A stretch of 64,000 bases of DNA from an uncultured Oscillibacter sp. (GCA_900548505.1 URKI01000001.1:1-64000), one strand, 5' to 3'; shown: positions 43,089 to 52,523, counted from the first letter of the stretch. Program-made: numbers and translations. Notes: generated from the sequence alone by a model not told the origin.

Positions 43089-43823
43089 TCACTCCGCCGC
43101 AGCCAGAAGCTGCCGGGTATACTCCTCCTTGGGATGGTCGAAGATCTCGTCCACGGTGCCCTGCTCCACGATGCGGCCCTCTTTCATGACCAGCACCCGG
43201 TCGCACAGCTGATACACCACGTTCAGATCGTGGGAAATGAACAGGTAGCTCAGATCCAGCTCAGAGCGCAGCGTCCGCAGAAGCTCCAGGATTTGGGCCT
43301 GGATGGTCACATCCAGGGCGCTGACCGGCTCGTCGGCAATGAGGAACTTGGGCCGCTGGATGAGCGCCGTGGCAATGCTCACCCGCTGGCGCTGGCCGCC
43401 GGAGAGCTCCGAGGGCTTTGCCGTGAGGCACTCCTCCGGAAGCTCCACCCGCCCCAGCATCTCCCGCACCCGCCGACGGCGCTCCGCGGCGTCGTACTTG
43501 CCGAAGATCCGCAGGGGCTCCTCCAAAATCCACTCCACCGTATAGGCGGGATTTAAAGAGCTGTACGGGTCCTGAAAGATCATCTGGGGGCGCTTGGTAT
43601 AGTGGATCACTTCCCCCTCATCCGGCTGCACCATGCCCAGGATGGTCCGGGCCAGGGTGGATTTGCCCGTGCCGGACTCGCCCACAAGGCCCAGGATCTC
43701 CCCATGGCGCACGTCAAACGTCACATCGTGGAGCACCTCCTGATAGGTGCCCCGGCGGAAGGGGCCGCCCTCCCGGTAGCCGCTGGTCACATGGCGCAGC
43801 GACAGCACCAGCTCTTCGCTCAT
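43089..43823 (-). CDS. Peptide ABC transporter ATPase, DppF/OppF-like
   Basis: A 244-residue ATPase. Walker [10 protein letters not shown], signature [15 protein letters not shown], Walker [13 protein letters not shown] and the H-loop FISHDLNVV are intact. It lacks the long C-terminal oligopeptide/iron-sulfur extension of full-length OppF, so is shorter than usual. ATG at 43823 overlaps the previous ATPase gene by 4 bases. Confidence 0.92.
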   Translation of the reverse strand: MSEELVLSLRHVTSGYREGGPFRRGTYQEVLHDVTFDVRHGEILGLVGESGTGKSTLARTILGMVQPDEGEVIHYTKRPQMIFQDPYSSLNPAYTVEWILEEPLRIFGKYDAAERRRRVREMLGRVELPEECLTAKPSELSGGQRQRVSIATALIQRPKFLIADEPVSALDVTIQAQILELLRTLRSELDLSYLFISHDLNVVYQLCDRVLVMKEGRIVEQGTVDEIFDHPKEEYTRQLLAAAE

Positions 43824-44611
43824 GGCCGCTCCTCCTTTCGCCGCCGGGTGGGGATGGCCGCCACCAGACGCTGGGTATAGGGGTGCTGGGGATGGTAAAA
43901 TACCTGCTCTGTGTCCCCCTCCTCCACCAGCACGCCCCGCTGCATCACCGCCACCCGGGCGCACAGCTTGCGCACCACGTTCAGGTTATGGGAGATGAAC
44001 AGCATGGAGATGCCGGACTCGGCATTGAGTTTTTTCAAAAGCTCCAGGATCTGGGCCTGGATGGTCACGTCCAGGGCAGTGGTCGGCTCGTCCAGCAGCA
44101 AGAGCTTGGGCCGGATGACGATGGCCGCGGCGATCATCACCCGCTGGAGCATACCGCCGGAGAGCTGGTGGGGGTACTTCTCATAGACCGCCTCCACATC
44201 CGGCAGCTCCACTGCCGCCAGGGCGGCAAGGGCCTTCTCCCGCCGCTGGGCAGGTGTCAGGTCCGTATGCAGCCGCAGGACCTCTTCCACCTGGTCGCCG
44301 ATCTTCATCAGCGGGTCCATGCAGCTCATAGGCTCCTGGAACACCACGCCGATGCACCGGCCCTGGATCTTGCGCAGGTCGGCCCGCTCCATATGCAGAA
44401 GGTCCACCCCGTCCAGCAGGACGGAGCCGGTATAGTCGCACTGGCGCCGGGGCAGCAGTCCCGCTACGCTCATGGCGGTGACGGACTTGCCGGAGCCGGA
44501 CTCGCCCACCAGGCCCAAAATCTCCCCGTCATGGATGGTGAGAGACACGCCGGAGACGGCCTCTCTGGTGCGGTTATGGAATTTTACATGCAGATCTCGG
44601 ATCTCCAGCAT
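43820..44611 (-). CDS. Peptide ABC transporter ATPase, DppD/OppD-like
   Basis: A 263-residue ATPase. Walker [25 protein letters not shown], Walker [13 protein letters not shown] and FISHNLNVV are present; [19 protein letters not shown] is typical of the OppD group. It pairs with the DppF-like protein as the heterodimeric motor. The methionine in the SGGMLQR signature is shared by nickel/peptide types. Ends at the start of the second ATPase and begins at the stop of the permease gene. Confidence 0.92.
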   Translation of the reverse strand: MLEIRDLHVKFHNRTREAVSGVSLTIHDGEILGLVGESGSGKSVTAMSVAGLLPRRQCDYTGSVLLDGVDLLHMERADLRKIQGRCIGVVFQEPMSCMDPLMKIGDQVEEVLRLHTDLTPAQRREKALAALAAVELPDVEAVYEKYPHQLSGGMLQRVMIAAAIVIRPKLLLLDEPTTALDVTIQAQILELLKKLNAESGISMLFISHNLNVVRKLCARVAVMQRGVLVEEGDTEQVFYHPQHPYTQRLVAAIPTRRRKEERP

Positions 44612-45420
44612 CAGACCACCTCCCCGCCGCGGCGCTGGAGGCCCTCGCCGATGAGCCCCACGCCGAAGATCAGCAGCACCATGGTAAGGCCGGTGCAGAT
44701 CACATACCAGGGCGCGGCGGTGATCATGCCCTGGGCCTCGGAGAGCATATAGCCAAGAGACGCGTCCGGCGGCGTCACACCCACGCCCAGATAGCTCATG
44801 GAGGCCTCCGCCAGTACGGCGTTATTGAAGCCGATGGTCATGGCCGGCAGCAAAACCGGCATGATATTGGGCAGAATGTGCACAACGATGATGCGTGCAC
44901 TGGACGCGCCCATGAGCCGGGCGCTCTTGACATAGTTGGCGTCCCGCACGGCGGCCACCGCCGTCCGGGTGACCCGGGCGAAGCTGGGGATGAACACCAG
45001 TCCCAGGGCCAGCACTACATTATATTTATTGCCCGGTCCCACCACGGAGATGATGACCAGGGCCAGCAAAATACTGGGAAATGCGGTAAGGGCGTCGTTG
45101 AGCCGCATGAGGGCCTCGTCCACCACGCCGCCGAAGTATCCGGTCAGTGCGCCGATGGCCGTGCCGCACACGGCGCCGATGGCCACGGTGGCCACGGCGA
45201 TGGCAAATGTGGTGCCCGCGCCCTGCATGACCCGGCTGAAGATGTCCCGGCCGAAGCTGTCCGTCCCCATCCAGTGGGCCAGGGACGGCCCCGCCAGCTT
45301 GGGGCCCACCTCCATGGCGTTGGGGTCGTAGGGCGTCCAGAAAAAGCTCACCAGGATCATGGCGGTAAGGATGCCGGTAAGGATCAGCCCCGCCAGCAAA
45401 AATCCATTTCTTCGTTTCAT
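44611..45420 (-). CDS. Peptide ABC transporter permease, DppC-like
   Basis: A 269-residue permease with five or six membrane segments and the DppC landmarks AHWMGTDSFGRDIFSRVM and the EAA loop DANYVKSARLMGASSARIIVVHILPN. Starts at 45420; the frame is open further upstream without coding character. It overlaps DppB by 4 bases and DppD by 1. Confidence 0.93.
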   Translation of the reverse strand: MKRRNGFLLAGLILTGILTAMILVSFFWTPYDPNAMEVGPKLAGPSLAHWMGTDSFGRDIFSRVMQGAGTTFAIAVATVAIGAVCGTAIGALTGYFGGVVDEALMRLNDALTAFPSILLALVIISVVGPGNKYNVVLALGLVFIPSFARVTRTAVAAVRDANYVKSARLMGASSARIIVVHILPNIMPVLLPAMTIGFNNAVLAEASMSYLGVGVTPPDASLGYMLSEAQGMITAAPWYVICTGLTMVLLIFGVGLIGEGLQRRGGEVV

Positions 45421-46367
45421 GCGCCACCTCCCAGCCGAAGCCGCGGGTCGATGCGCTGGTTGATAAGGTCCGCGGCGGTGCCGGCCAGCACCACCCACAG
45501 CGCCAGGATCACCACGATGGCCTGCACCACCGGGTAGTCCCGGCTGCCGATGGAGGCCACCAGCAGCCGTCCAAGGCCCGGAATGGCAAACACCTGCTCC
45601 ACCACGATGCTGCCCGCCACGATCTCCGCCATGGTCTGGGCCAGGAACGTGACCACCGGCACCAGGGAGTTTTTCAGCACGTGGCCGTACAGCACGCCGG
45701 GGCGGTCATTGCCCCGGGAGATGGCCGTACGCACATAGGCCCGGCCCATTTCCTGGCGGATGGTGCTGCGCAGCATCCGCACGGTCATGGCCACCCGGGG
45801 AATAGCGATGGCCACCGCCGGGAACAGCAGATACTCCAGCGCGCCGCCGAAGTTGTCCTCCAGGGAGGGGAAGCTGCCGTGGACGAACACATGGAGGATG
45901 GTGCTGAAGATCCAGGTCAGAAGGATGCCCGTAAAGAAGGGCGGCACCGCCATGCAAAGCTGGTTGAAGGCGGTGGCGGCAGCATCCAGTCTGCCGCCCT
46001 CCCGTCCGGCGGCGCGCACCCCCAGGGGGATGGACACCACCACGATCAAAAGAAAGCTCAGCGCGCTCAGGCACAGCGTCACGCCCACCTTGGGGGCGAT
46101 CAGGTCCCACACCGGCTGGCGGTAGCTGTAGGACGTGCCCAGGTCCCCGGTGAAAAAGCCCGTGAGCCACTCACCGTAGCGGACCAGCAGGGGGCGGTTG
46201 AGTCCCAGCTCCTCCCGCAATGCCTCCACCTTTTCCGCCGTGGCCTGGGTGCCCAGCATGGCAGTGGCCGGGTCGCCGGAGATCACATCAAAGGCCGCAA
46301 ACGCAAGGAAGGAGACGATGACCATGGTCAGCAGCAGCATGGCAATGCGTTTCGCCGCGTATTTCAT
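45417..46367 (-). CDS. Peptide ABC transporter permease, DppB-like
   Basis: A 316-residue permease. The N-terminal helix (MLLLTMVIVSFLAFAAFDV), the GDLGTSYSYRQPVWDLI segment and the EAA loop GRAYVRTAISRGNDRPGVLYGHVLKN are diagnostic of DppB/OppB. It begins 51 bases behind the binding protein gene and forms the heterodimeric channel with the DppC-like protein. Confidence 0.93.
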   Translation of the reverse strand: MKYAAKRIAMLLLTMVIVSFLAFAAFDVISGDPATAMLGTQATAEKVEALREELGLNRPLLVRYGEWLTGFFTGDLGTSYSYRQPVWDLIAPKVGVTLCLSALSFLLIVVVSIPLGVRAAGREGGRLDAAATAFNQLCMAVPPFFTGILLTWIFSTILHVFVHGSFPSLEDNFGGALEYLLFPAVAIAIPRVAMTVRMLRSTIRQEMGRAYVRTAISRGNDRPGVLYGHVLKNSLVPVVTFLAQTMAEIVAGSIVVEQVFAIPGLGRLLVASIGSRDYPVVQAIVVILALWVVLAGTAADLINQRIDPRLRLGGGA

Positions 46368-46418
46368 GGTCTTCGCCTCCCTTCCCCGTCAGCGGCAAAT
46401 TCCTTGCCGCCGCGCATA

Positions 46419-47945
46419 TCAGGCAGTATAGCGGATGCCGGCCAGATCCAGCACGTAGATGGGATAGAAGGTCACGCCCTCCAGACCCTTACGCACCGCC
46501 ACCAGGTCCGCCAGGTCCTGGATGTAGACGTTGGCGGCGTTCTCCGTCAGGTTGCGCTCCATCTGCTTGTAGAGCTCCGTCTGGGCCGCATCGTCATAGG
46601 TGGCGATGGCCTGGGCGAACAGCTGGTCATAGTCCGCGTTGTTGTAGTTGATGAAGTTGGAGCCGTAGGTAGAGGTGAACCGCTCCAGCAGGGCACGGGC
46701 CGTCATGTTGGACGCGTCCACGCCCACCACGGTGGACTGGAACTGACGGCCGGTGTAGGTGTCGGCCACCCAGCTCTCCCACTCCACCGGCAGGATGGTG
46801 GCGTTGATGCCCACCGCCTTGAGCTGCTCCACCAGCACGGTGGCAGTATCCATATGGGGCTGGTAGTTGCTGGGCACGGTGATGGTCATGTCGAATCCAT
46901 CGGGGTAGCCGGCCTCCGCCAGCAGCGCGCGGGCACGGTCGGGATCGTAGGTGTAGTAATCGGTCAGGCTCTCGTCAAAGTACTTGCCGAAGGCGGGGTA
47001 CATGCTGGAGCCGATGGGGCTGCCGTAGCCGTCGAAGGCAAGGTCGATGATCTGCTGCTTGTCCACGGCGTAGCACAGGGCCTGACGCACCCGCACATCG
47101 TCAAAGGGCTCCTCGGCGTTGTTGAGGTACAGGGCCTGCACCAGGTTCATGGTGCCCTCCGCCACGGTGAAGTCCTCACCCAGCTGGGATACCTGGGTGC
47201 TGGTCAGATGGGCGCACAGGTCGATGGCGCCGCTCTGCAGGCTCATGAGCAGGCTGTCGGCGTTCTCAATGATCTTAAAGGTCACCTTGTCCAGGGAAGC
47301 GGGGGTGCCCCAGTAGCCGTCAAACTTCTCCAGCACGATGGAGTCCTGGGCCGCCCGGGAAACGAACTTGAACGGGCCGGTGCCGATGGGGGCGGTATCC
47401 TGCTGGTCGTAGTCGGCAGGCAGGATGGCCGTGGTCATGTAGGAGATGAACTCATTGCTGGGCTCAGAAAGGGTGATAGTCACCGTCCGCTTATCCACAG
47501 CCTGAATGTCCGTAATAGCAGAAAACGCCTCCACCGGGACGATGCCAGTCTCGGTAGCGGCGGTGCAGCGCTGGATGGAATAAACCACATCCTCCGCCGT
47601 CACCGGTTCGCCATTGTGGAACTGCACCCCCTCCCGCAGGGTAAAGGTGTAGGTCTTATGGTCGTCGGAAACCGTGTAGCTTTCTGCAACGGCAGGGATC
47701 AGATCTCCGTCCGGGGTCGGCTTCATAAGCCCCTCGAACACGTTAAACATCACTTCTCTGGTTCCTGCCTTCACGGTTTTGTGAGGGTCAAGACTGTCGT
47801 CAAGGTCTTGTGCAATGCCAACGGCAATGGCGTTGGCGGCGGCGCGGGCCTCCGGGGTCTCATCCGTGCTGCTGTCTCCGCATCCGCTGAGTACGGCGCA
47901 CGCAAGGCACACCAGGGCAATCAGTGCCAGTGCTCTCTTTTTCAT
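46419..47945 (-). CDS. Peptide/nickel-type ABC substrate-binding lipoprotein
   Basis: A 508-residue extracellular binding protein of the SBP_bac_5 family. The signal peptide ends in a lipobox (VLSGC, Cys22), so it is lipid-anchored. Family blocks include FNVFEGLMKPTPDGDLIPAVAESY and YTFTLREGVQFHNGEPVTAEDVVYS. First gene of a six-gene operon: binding protein, DppB, DppC, DppD, DppF, DUF3810. Ligand is probably a peptide; nickel or other ligands cannot be ruled out. Confidence 0.94.
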   Translation of the reverse strand: MKKRALALIALVCLACAVLSGCGDSSTDETPEARAAANAIAVGIAQDLDDSLDPHKTVKAGTREVMFNVFEGLMKPTPDGDLIPAVAESYTVSDDHKTYTFTLREGVQFHNGEPVTAEDVVYSIQRCTAATETGIVPVEAFSAITDIQAVDKRTVTITLSEPSNEFISYMTTAILPADYDQQDTAPIGTGPFKFVSRAAQDSIVLEKFDGYWGTPASLDKVTFKIIENADSLLMSLQSGAIDLCAHLTSTQVSQLGEDFTVAEGTMNLVQALYLNNAEEPFDDVRVRQALCYAVDKQQIIDLAFDGYGSPIGSSMYPAFGKYFDESLTDYYTYDPDRARALLAEAGYPDGFDMTITVPSNYQPHMDTATVLVEQLKAVGINATILPVEWESWVADTYTGRQFQSTVVGVDASNMTARALLERFTSTYGSNFINYNNADYDQLFAQAIATYDDAAQTELYKQMERNLTENAANVYIQDLADLVAVRKGLEGVTFYPIYVLDLAGIRYTA

Positions 47946-48036
47946 TTGTCTTCTCTCCTTACAATCACTGCCGCTGCGGGTCAGTGTTGGGCGGAGTCTG
48001 TCCGCCCGGCAGAATGGCGGTCCTCCTATGAAAAGG

Positions 48037-48082
48037 GCCTTGCGGGAACGTCGTTATTTTTATAACAATGGTCCCGCAAGGC
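48037..48082 (-). terminator. Long hairpin terminator of the AI-2E transporter gene
   Basis: GCCTTGCGGGA (48037-48047) pairs perfectly with TCCCGCAAGGC (48072-48082), with an inner GTTAT/ATAAC stem. On the minus strand it is followed by CCCTTTTC. It lies upstream of the peptide transporter operon. Confidence 0.7.
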
Positions 48083-48129
48083 TGTATTGTACACGAACGG
48101 CTCTTCGATTGCAAGAGCTTTCTGAAATT

Positions 48130-49368
48130 TTACACGCCGTCCTCCGGCCCCTGGCCCGCCTGGGTTTCCACGGTTCTGGAGGAGCCGTAGGCCTCGGTGG
48201 ACAGCGGCAGGCACTTTTTCCGCAGGCGGCTTTCAATAAAGAAGGAGGCCGCGCTGTAGAGGCAGGCGCACACCGGTACGCCGAAGAACATGCCGGGGAT
48301 GCCGAAGAAGCTGCCGCCCACCAAAATGGCGATGATGACCCACAGGCTGGAAAGGCCGGTCTTGTCGCCCAGGATCTTGGGGCCGATGACGTTGCCGTCC
48401 AGCTGCTGGAGAGCCAGCACAAAAAGGACGAAGTAGAGACCTTTGAGGGGGTCTGCCAGGATGATGAGGAACGTGCTGGGAATGGCGCCCAGGAACGGGC
48501 CGAAGAAGGGGATCACATTGGTGACGCCCACGATGACGGACACCAGGGGCGTATAGGGGAACTTGAGAATGGAACATCCCACAAAGCAGATAATACCGAT
48601 GATGAGGGAGTCCAGCAGCTTGCCGCGGACAAAGCCGGAGAAGATCTCATCCACCTTCCGGGTGCCCAGCAGCACCCAGCGCACATTCTCCCGGGAGAAC
48701 AGGCCGTGGACGATCTTGCGGGCCTGGGCGGCACACAGCTCCTTGGTGGCCAGCAGATACACCGAGACGATGATGCCCACCAGCAGGTTCTTCAAAAACA
48801 CCAGCGTGCTCACCACGCCGCCGGAGAGGACGGTCATCAGCGTGGACGCCTGGGGCAGAACCTCCTTGGTCAGCCAGGTCTGGATATCTTTATAATAGGT
48901 ATCCATCTGGACCATGACCCAGGACTCCACCTCCGGGTTGGTCTCCAGCAGATGCTCTACCCAGCCGGTGATGATGAGATAGTAATTTTCCACGTTGTTC
49001 ACCAGCTGCAAAACGCTCTTGTAAAGCTCCGGCAGCAGCACGGAGGCCAGCAGATAGCCCAGCACACAGATCAGCACCCACGTCAAAAGCAGGCTGGCCG
49101 CCCGGGGCAGCTTTGCCGCCATGAGGCCGTTTTTATGGGCCTTGGCCACCGCAGAGGCAAACAGGTTCCGTTCGAAGAAATTCACCACCGGCGCCAGCAA
49201 ATACGCGATCATGGCGCCGTAGAGGATGGGCTCCACCGCCGTGAGCAGCTGGCCGCCGACTGCCAGCAGCGCCCGGCCGCCGAACAGGGTATCATACAGA
49301 AGCAAAATCAAACTGACGGTACAAAAAACCGCCAGTCCCAATTGAATATACGGCTTTCTCTGTTTCAT
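48130..49368 (-). CDS. AI-2E family (PerM/YtvI-like) transporter
   Basis: A 412-residue polytopic membrane protein with the family arrangement: two N-terminal helices, a long amphipathic central region (about 120-200), then the conserved VIPFFGPFLGAIPSTFLIIL and QQLDGNVIGPKILGDKTGLSSLWVI blocks. Members export AI-2 (TqsA) or act as Na+/H+ antiporters; the role here is open. Two ATGs are possible; 49368 is preferred because AAGG lies 9 bases upstream, against 1-2 bases for 49377. Confidence 0.9.
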   Translation of the reverse strand: MKQRKPYIQLGLAVFCTVSLILLLYDTLFGGRALLAVGGQLLTAVEPILYGAMIAYLLAPVVNFFERNLFASAVAKAHKNGLMAAKLPRAASLLLTWVLICVLGYLLASVLLPELYKSVLQLVNNVENYYLIITGWVEHLLETNPEVESWVMVQMDTYYKDIQTWLTKEVLPQASTLMTVLSGGVVSTLVFLKNLLVGIIVSVYLLATKELCAAQARKIVHGLFSRENVRWVLLGTRKVDEIFSGFVRGKLLDSLIIGIICFVGCSILKFPYTPLVSVIVGVTNVIPFFGPFLGAIPSTFLIILADPLKGLYFVLFVLALQQLDGNVIGPKILGDKTGLSSLWVIIAILVGGSFFGIPGMFFGVPVCACLYSAASFFIESRLRKKCLPLSTEAYGSSRTVETQAGQGPEDGV

Positions 49369-49392
49369 TGCCACCATCCTTCCAATGTTTTT

Positions 49393-49421
49393 ATTCTACA
49401 CGGCGCCCCCGGCAATTGCAA
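49393..49421 (-). promoter_or_regulatory. Promoter of the AI-2E transporter gene
   Basis: Minus-strand TTGCAA (shared, palindromic), 17-base spacer, TAGAAT. Confidence 0.7.
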
Positions 49422-49444
49422 TCCTGATTTTCCCGTGCTATACT
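49416..49444 (+). promoter_or_regulatory. Promoter of the lipid kinase gene
   Basis: TTGCAA, 17-base spacer, TATACT with an upstream TGC (extended -10). The TTGCAA hexamer is the same six bases used by the minus-strand promoter. Confidence 0.75.
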
Positions 49445-49485
49445 GTCCTTTACACAAATTTGACACTTGGCGCAGGAGGCACTTT

Positions 49486-50373
49486 ATGACCCAGAAAAAG
49501 CTTCTTTTCATAGTAAACCCGCGGGCTGGACGCAGTAAATCCCGCAGTCCGCTGTTTGACGTGATCGCGCTTTGTTCCGAGGCAGGCTATCTCATCTCCG
49601 TCCACAAAACCACCGCTCCGGGAGACGCCACCCAGACCGCGCAGCGGGAGGGCGGCAACTACGATCTGGTGGTGGCCGTGGGCGGCGACGGCACGCTCAA
49701 CGAGGTCATCACCGGCCTGATGAGCCTGGAGCAGCGGCCCTTGCTGGGCTATCTGCCCCAGGGCAGCACCAACGACTTTGCCGCCAGCCTCCATATCTCC
49801 GACCACCCGGTCACCGCCGCCATGTCCATGCTCCGCAGCACGCCCCGCGCCCTGGACATCGGCCGGTGGAACGAGCGCAGCTTTGTGTATGTAGCCTCTT
49901 TCGGCGCGTTCACCCGCACCTCCTACGCCGCCTCCCAGGCCGCCAAGAACGCCCTGGGGCACTTTGCTTATATCCTGGAGGGCGTCAAGGACCTCAACAC
50001 CCTGCGCCCCTATCACATCCGCCTGACGGCGGACGGCGAGGTGCTGGACGGGGAGTACCTGTTCGGCGCCGTGTGCAACTCCACTTCCATCGGCGGGCTT
50101 ATGAAGCTCAGCCCCGAGCGGGTGGTGCTGGACGACGGCAAGTTTGAAATGCTGCTGATCCCCAATCCCAAAAATCCCCTGGAGCTGCAGAACCTGCTGC
50201 TGGCACTGGTGAACCAGCAGTACGACAGCCCCGAGCTGATCTTCCGCCATGTCTCCTCGCTGCACCTGGAAACGGAGGAGCAGCTGCCCTGGTCCCTGGA
50301 TGGGGAGTATGCCCCCAGTGTGCCGGTGGTAAACATCGAAAACCGCTGCCGTGCCCTTTCCATGCTGTTATGA
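49486..50373 (+). CDS. Diacylglycerol kinase family (YegS/BmrU-like) lipid kinase
   Basis: A 295-residue DAGK-catalytic-domain protein. KKLLFIVNPRAGRSKS and the ATP-binding VVAVGGDGTLNEVITGL and LGYLPQGSTNDFAAS blocks are diagnostic; C-terminal lobe has SLDGEYAP. It phosphorylates a lipid such as diacylglycerol or a related acceptor, recycling membrane lipid. GGAGG precedes the ATG. The stop overlaps the next gene by 4 bases, so it is coupled to the Nudix hydrolase. Confidence 0.92.
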   Translation: MTQKKLLFIVNPRAGRSKSRSPLFDVIALCSEAGYLISVHKTTAPGDATQTAQREGGNYDLVVAVGGDGTLNEVITGLMSLEQRPLLGYLPQGSTNDFAASLHISDHPVTAAMSMLRSTPRALDIGRWNERSFVYVASFGAFTRTSYAASQAAKNALGHFAYILEGVKDLNTLRPYHIRLTADGEVLDGEYLFGAVCNSTSIGGLMKLSPERVVLDDGKFEMLLIPNPKNPLELQNLLLALVNQQYDSPELIFRHVSSLHLETEEQLPWSLDGEYAPSVPVVNIENRCRALSMLL

Positions 50374-50993
50374 GAGAAGAACTGGACATTCTGCGCCGCC
50401 GCTTCGGCGGCCATACCCCCTCCCTTCTGGGCGAACAGCGCCGCTACGCCGTGCTGTGTCCCCTGGTGGAGCGGGAGGACGGACTGCATTTTCTCTACGA
50501 GGTGCGCTCCCACACCCTCAGCCAGGGGGGCGAGGTGTGTTTCCCCGGCGGGCGCATGGAGCCGGGGGAGTCTCCGGAGGAATGTGCCCTGCGGGAGACG
50601 GAGGAGGAGCTGGCCATCCCGGCCCGGGAGATCACCCTGCTGGGCACGCCGGACTTTATCTGCAACCAGGCGGGCTTTTTGCTGCGGCCGGTACTGGGCG
50701 TGGTCTCCCCCCGGGGCTTTGCGGCCATGCGGCCCTCCCCGGCTGAGGTGGAGACCGTATTCACCGCGCCGCTGTCCTTTTTCCACGACACGCCCCCACA
50801 GCCGTGGCACTATGATCTGCTGCCCCGGGTGCCGGAGGACTTCCCCTACGAGGCCGTGGGCATCCCCCGGGACTATGCCTGGGCCCGGGGCCGGGTAGAC
50901 ATTCCCATCTGGTACTGGCAGGGCCACGCGGTCTGGGGCATGACCGCCCGTCTCACCGCCCAGGTGGTCCGGGCGCTGTACGATGGCAAATGA
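50370..50993 (+). CDS. Nudix hydrolase, CoA pyrophosphatase-like
   Basis: A 207-residue Nudix protein. The box GRMEPGESPEECALRETEEEL matches Gx5Ex7REUxEE, with Ala in place of the usual Gly near the end. The preceding EVRSHTLSQGGEVCFPGG segment matches the extra UPF0035 motif of CoA pyrophosphatases (NudL/YeaB). It would hydrolyse CoA or acyl-CoA to phosphopantetheine and ADP. ATGA overlap with the lipid kinase gene. Confidence 0.9.
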   Translation: MREELDILRRRFGGHTPSLLGEQRRYAVLCPLVEREDGLHFLYEVRSHTLSQGGEVCFPGGRMEPGESPEECALRETEEELAIPAREITLLGTPDFICNQAGFLLRPVLGVVSPRGFAAMRPSPAEVETVFTAPLSFFHDTPPQPWHYDLLPRVPEDFPYEAVGIPRDYAWARGRVDIPIWYWQGHAVWGMTARLTAQVVRALYDGK

Positions 50994-50995
50994 AG

Positions 50996-51030
50996 CAAAA
51001 AAGAGGAGCCGTAAACACGGCCCCTCTTTT
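50996..51030. terminator. Bidirectional terminator after the Nudix gene
   Basis: A6, stem AAGAGG-GCCGT / ACGGC-CCTCTT with one mismatch, then TTTTATT. Confidence 0.85.
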
Positions 51031-51056
51031 ATTATTATATGTGTTCAGCCGGGCGC

Positions 51057-52118
51057 TCACACCTCTGCCGGCGGAAGGGCCAGATAGGCCGGATCAAAGC
51101 CGATGCCCTTTTCCAGGACGTCTGCCTGGGTCCCGGGCCGGAAGCCGTACCGGCTCCAGAAAGCCGCCGAATCTCCCGGGCGCACCAGCACCGTCTCGCC
51201 CCCGGTCTCCCGGGTCAGGCGCACCGCCTGTCCGATCAGCTGCACGCCGAAGCCCCTGCCCCGGTACTCCGGCTGGATGTACGCCAGGGCGATCTGGCCC
51301 TGTGCGGCGCCCATCTGCAAAAGGCCCACCGGCTCCTCGCCCAGATAGCCTACCAGGGTCGGCCCGTCCGGCTGCACCGCCATACCGGTCTCCCGGACGC
51401 AGCGGTCCAAAAACGCTGCCTGCTCCGCCGGGCACAGCGGCAAAAAGCGCAGACCCGGCTCCAAGCCGTTGGCCCGCTTGCCCTTCGTCTCTCCCGCCAG
51501 GTATTCGGGGGTGCGCAGGTGGCTGTTGTCGTCCCGGAACACCACCTCCAGCTTTCCATCCCGCACTTCCAGCTTGGATACCGCCGTGTTGTCTCCCACC
51601 GGCGTGGCGGCCAGCTGTTCCAGTGTGTAGCCCTGGAGGGACGCCAGCAGCAGCCGGATGGCATAGCCGTGGGAAAAGACCGCCACGGTCCTGCCCTCGT
51701 TTTTCCGGGCAATGTCCTCCACAGCTGCCCGTACCCGGCGCAGCACCGCGGCGGGCGCCTCGCCGCCGGCCACCTGCCAGCGCTCGGGGTGCAGGCTGAA
51801 GTTCTCCATCTGCTCCGGGTCGGCGCGGGCGATGTCACCCCAGGTACGCTGCTCCCAGACGCCTACGCAGATCTCCCGGAGGTCCGTGCGCCGGTGCAAT
51901 TCCAGCCCCTTGGGCTGATAAATGGCGGCCGCGGTGGCGCAGGTACGGTAGAGATCGCTGGAATACACCGCGTCCACGCGGATGTCCGCAAACCGCTTCT
52001 CCAGCGCCGCCACCTGCCGCGCGCCCCGGTCGGTGAGCAGGCTGTTGTACTGGCCCTGTGCAATGCGGTACAGGTTGCCCTCCGCCTCCGCGTGGCGGAT
52101 CAGATAGATGGTGGTCAT
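51057..52118 (-). CDS. Fusion of histidine phosphatase and GNAT acetyltransferase
   Basis: A 353-residue two-domain protein. Residues 1 to about 205 are a phosphoglycerate-mutase-like histidine phosphatase (catalytic LIRHAEAEGN, second His in VAVFSHGYAIR). Residues about 225-345 are a GNAT N-acetyltransferase (LAYIQPEYRGRGFGVQLIGQA acetyl-CoA loop, FWSRYGFRPG). AGGAGG precedes the ATG at 52118. The frame is unbroken across the junction. Substrates are unknown; the phosphatase half resembles the CobC/GpmB group. Confidence 0.88.
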   Translation of the reverse strand: MTTIYLIRHAEAEGNLYRIAQGQYNSLLTDRGARQVAALEKRFADIRVDAVYSSDLYRTCATAAAIYQPKGLELHRRTDLREICVGVWEQRTWGDIARADPEQMENFSLHPERWQVAGGEAPAAVLRRVRAAVEDIARKNEGRTVAVFSHGYAIRLLLASLQGYTLEQLAATPVGDNTAVSKLEVRDGKLEVVFRDDNSHLRTPEYLAGETKGKRANGLEPGLRFLPLCPAEQAAFLDRCVRETGMAVQPDGPTLVGYLGEEPVGLLQMGAAQGQIALAYIQPEYRGRGFGVQLIGQAVRLTRETGGETVLVRPGDSAAFWSRYGFRPGTQADVLEKGIGFDPAYLALPPAEV

Positions 52119-52251
52119 AGGTTCCTCCTGGCTGTGCAATTTCTTTTCTTCTGGCATTATAGCGCCGACACCGCATTTTGGCAAATCCGGCAGCGGATTT
52201 TTTTGCGCCGGCGGGACATACTACCCTCAAGCCGCAAAGGAGTGATTGAAG

Positions 52252-52431
52252 ATGCATTCGAATACCGGATTCTGGGTCGGTATGGGCGCGGGCATGGCCG
52301 CCGGCGCCGTGCTGGGGATGATGACTGCCAGCAACCGCCATTCCATGAAGTCACAGGTAGGCAAGAGCCTGCACAAGCTGGGTGTCGCCATGGATGAGGC
52401 TGTGGACAGCATCGTCTCTGAGCTGCACTGA
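52252..52431 (+). CDS. Small YtxH-like membrane protein
   Basis: A 59-residue protein with one Gly/Ala-rich helix (GFWVGMGAGMAAGAVLGMMTA) and an amphipathic C-terminal helix (QVGKSLHKLGVAMDEAVDSIV). AAAGGAG lies 9 bases before the ATG. Similar short proteins are common in Firmicutes and are loosely related to YtxH; function unknown. Followed by a terminator. Confidence 0.75.
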   Translation: MHSNTGFWVGMGAGMAAGAVLGMMTASNRHSMKSQVGKSLHKLGVAMDEAVDSIVSELH

Positions 52432-52436
52432 GGACG

Positions 52437-52475
52437 GGCCGGGAGCGCAAGTTCCCGGCCTCCTCATTTTCTTTT
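52437..52475 (+). terminator. Terminator of the small membrane protein gene
   Basis: Stem GGCCGGGA / TCCCGGCC with an 8-base loop followed by TCCTCATTTTCTTTT. Confidence 0.75.
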
Positions 52476-52495
52476 AAAAAAGATGAAAAAAGGGC

Positions 52496-52523
52496 TTGAC
52501 TTTCCGCTTTCTTTTGCTATAAT
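52496..52523 (+). promoter_or_regulatory. Promoter of tRNA-Ser
   Basis: TTGACT, 16-base spacer, TATAAT with an upstream TGC. Confidence 0.85.

Noticed and set aside
45681..48065. 794-residue plus-strand ORF
   Set aside because: Antisense to the peptide transporter genes.
47815..49485. Long upstream extension of the lipid kinase frame
   Set aside because: It runs antisense through the AI-2E transporter; the kinase has its own promoter and SD just before 49486.
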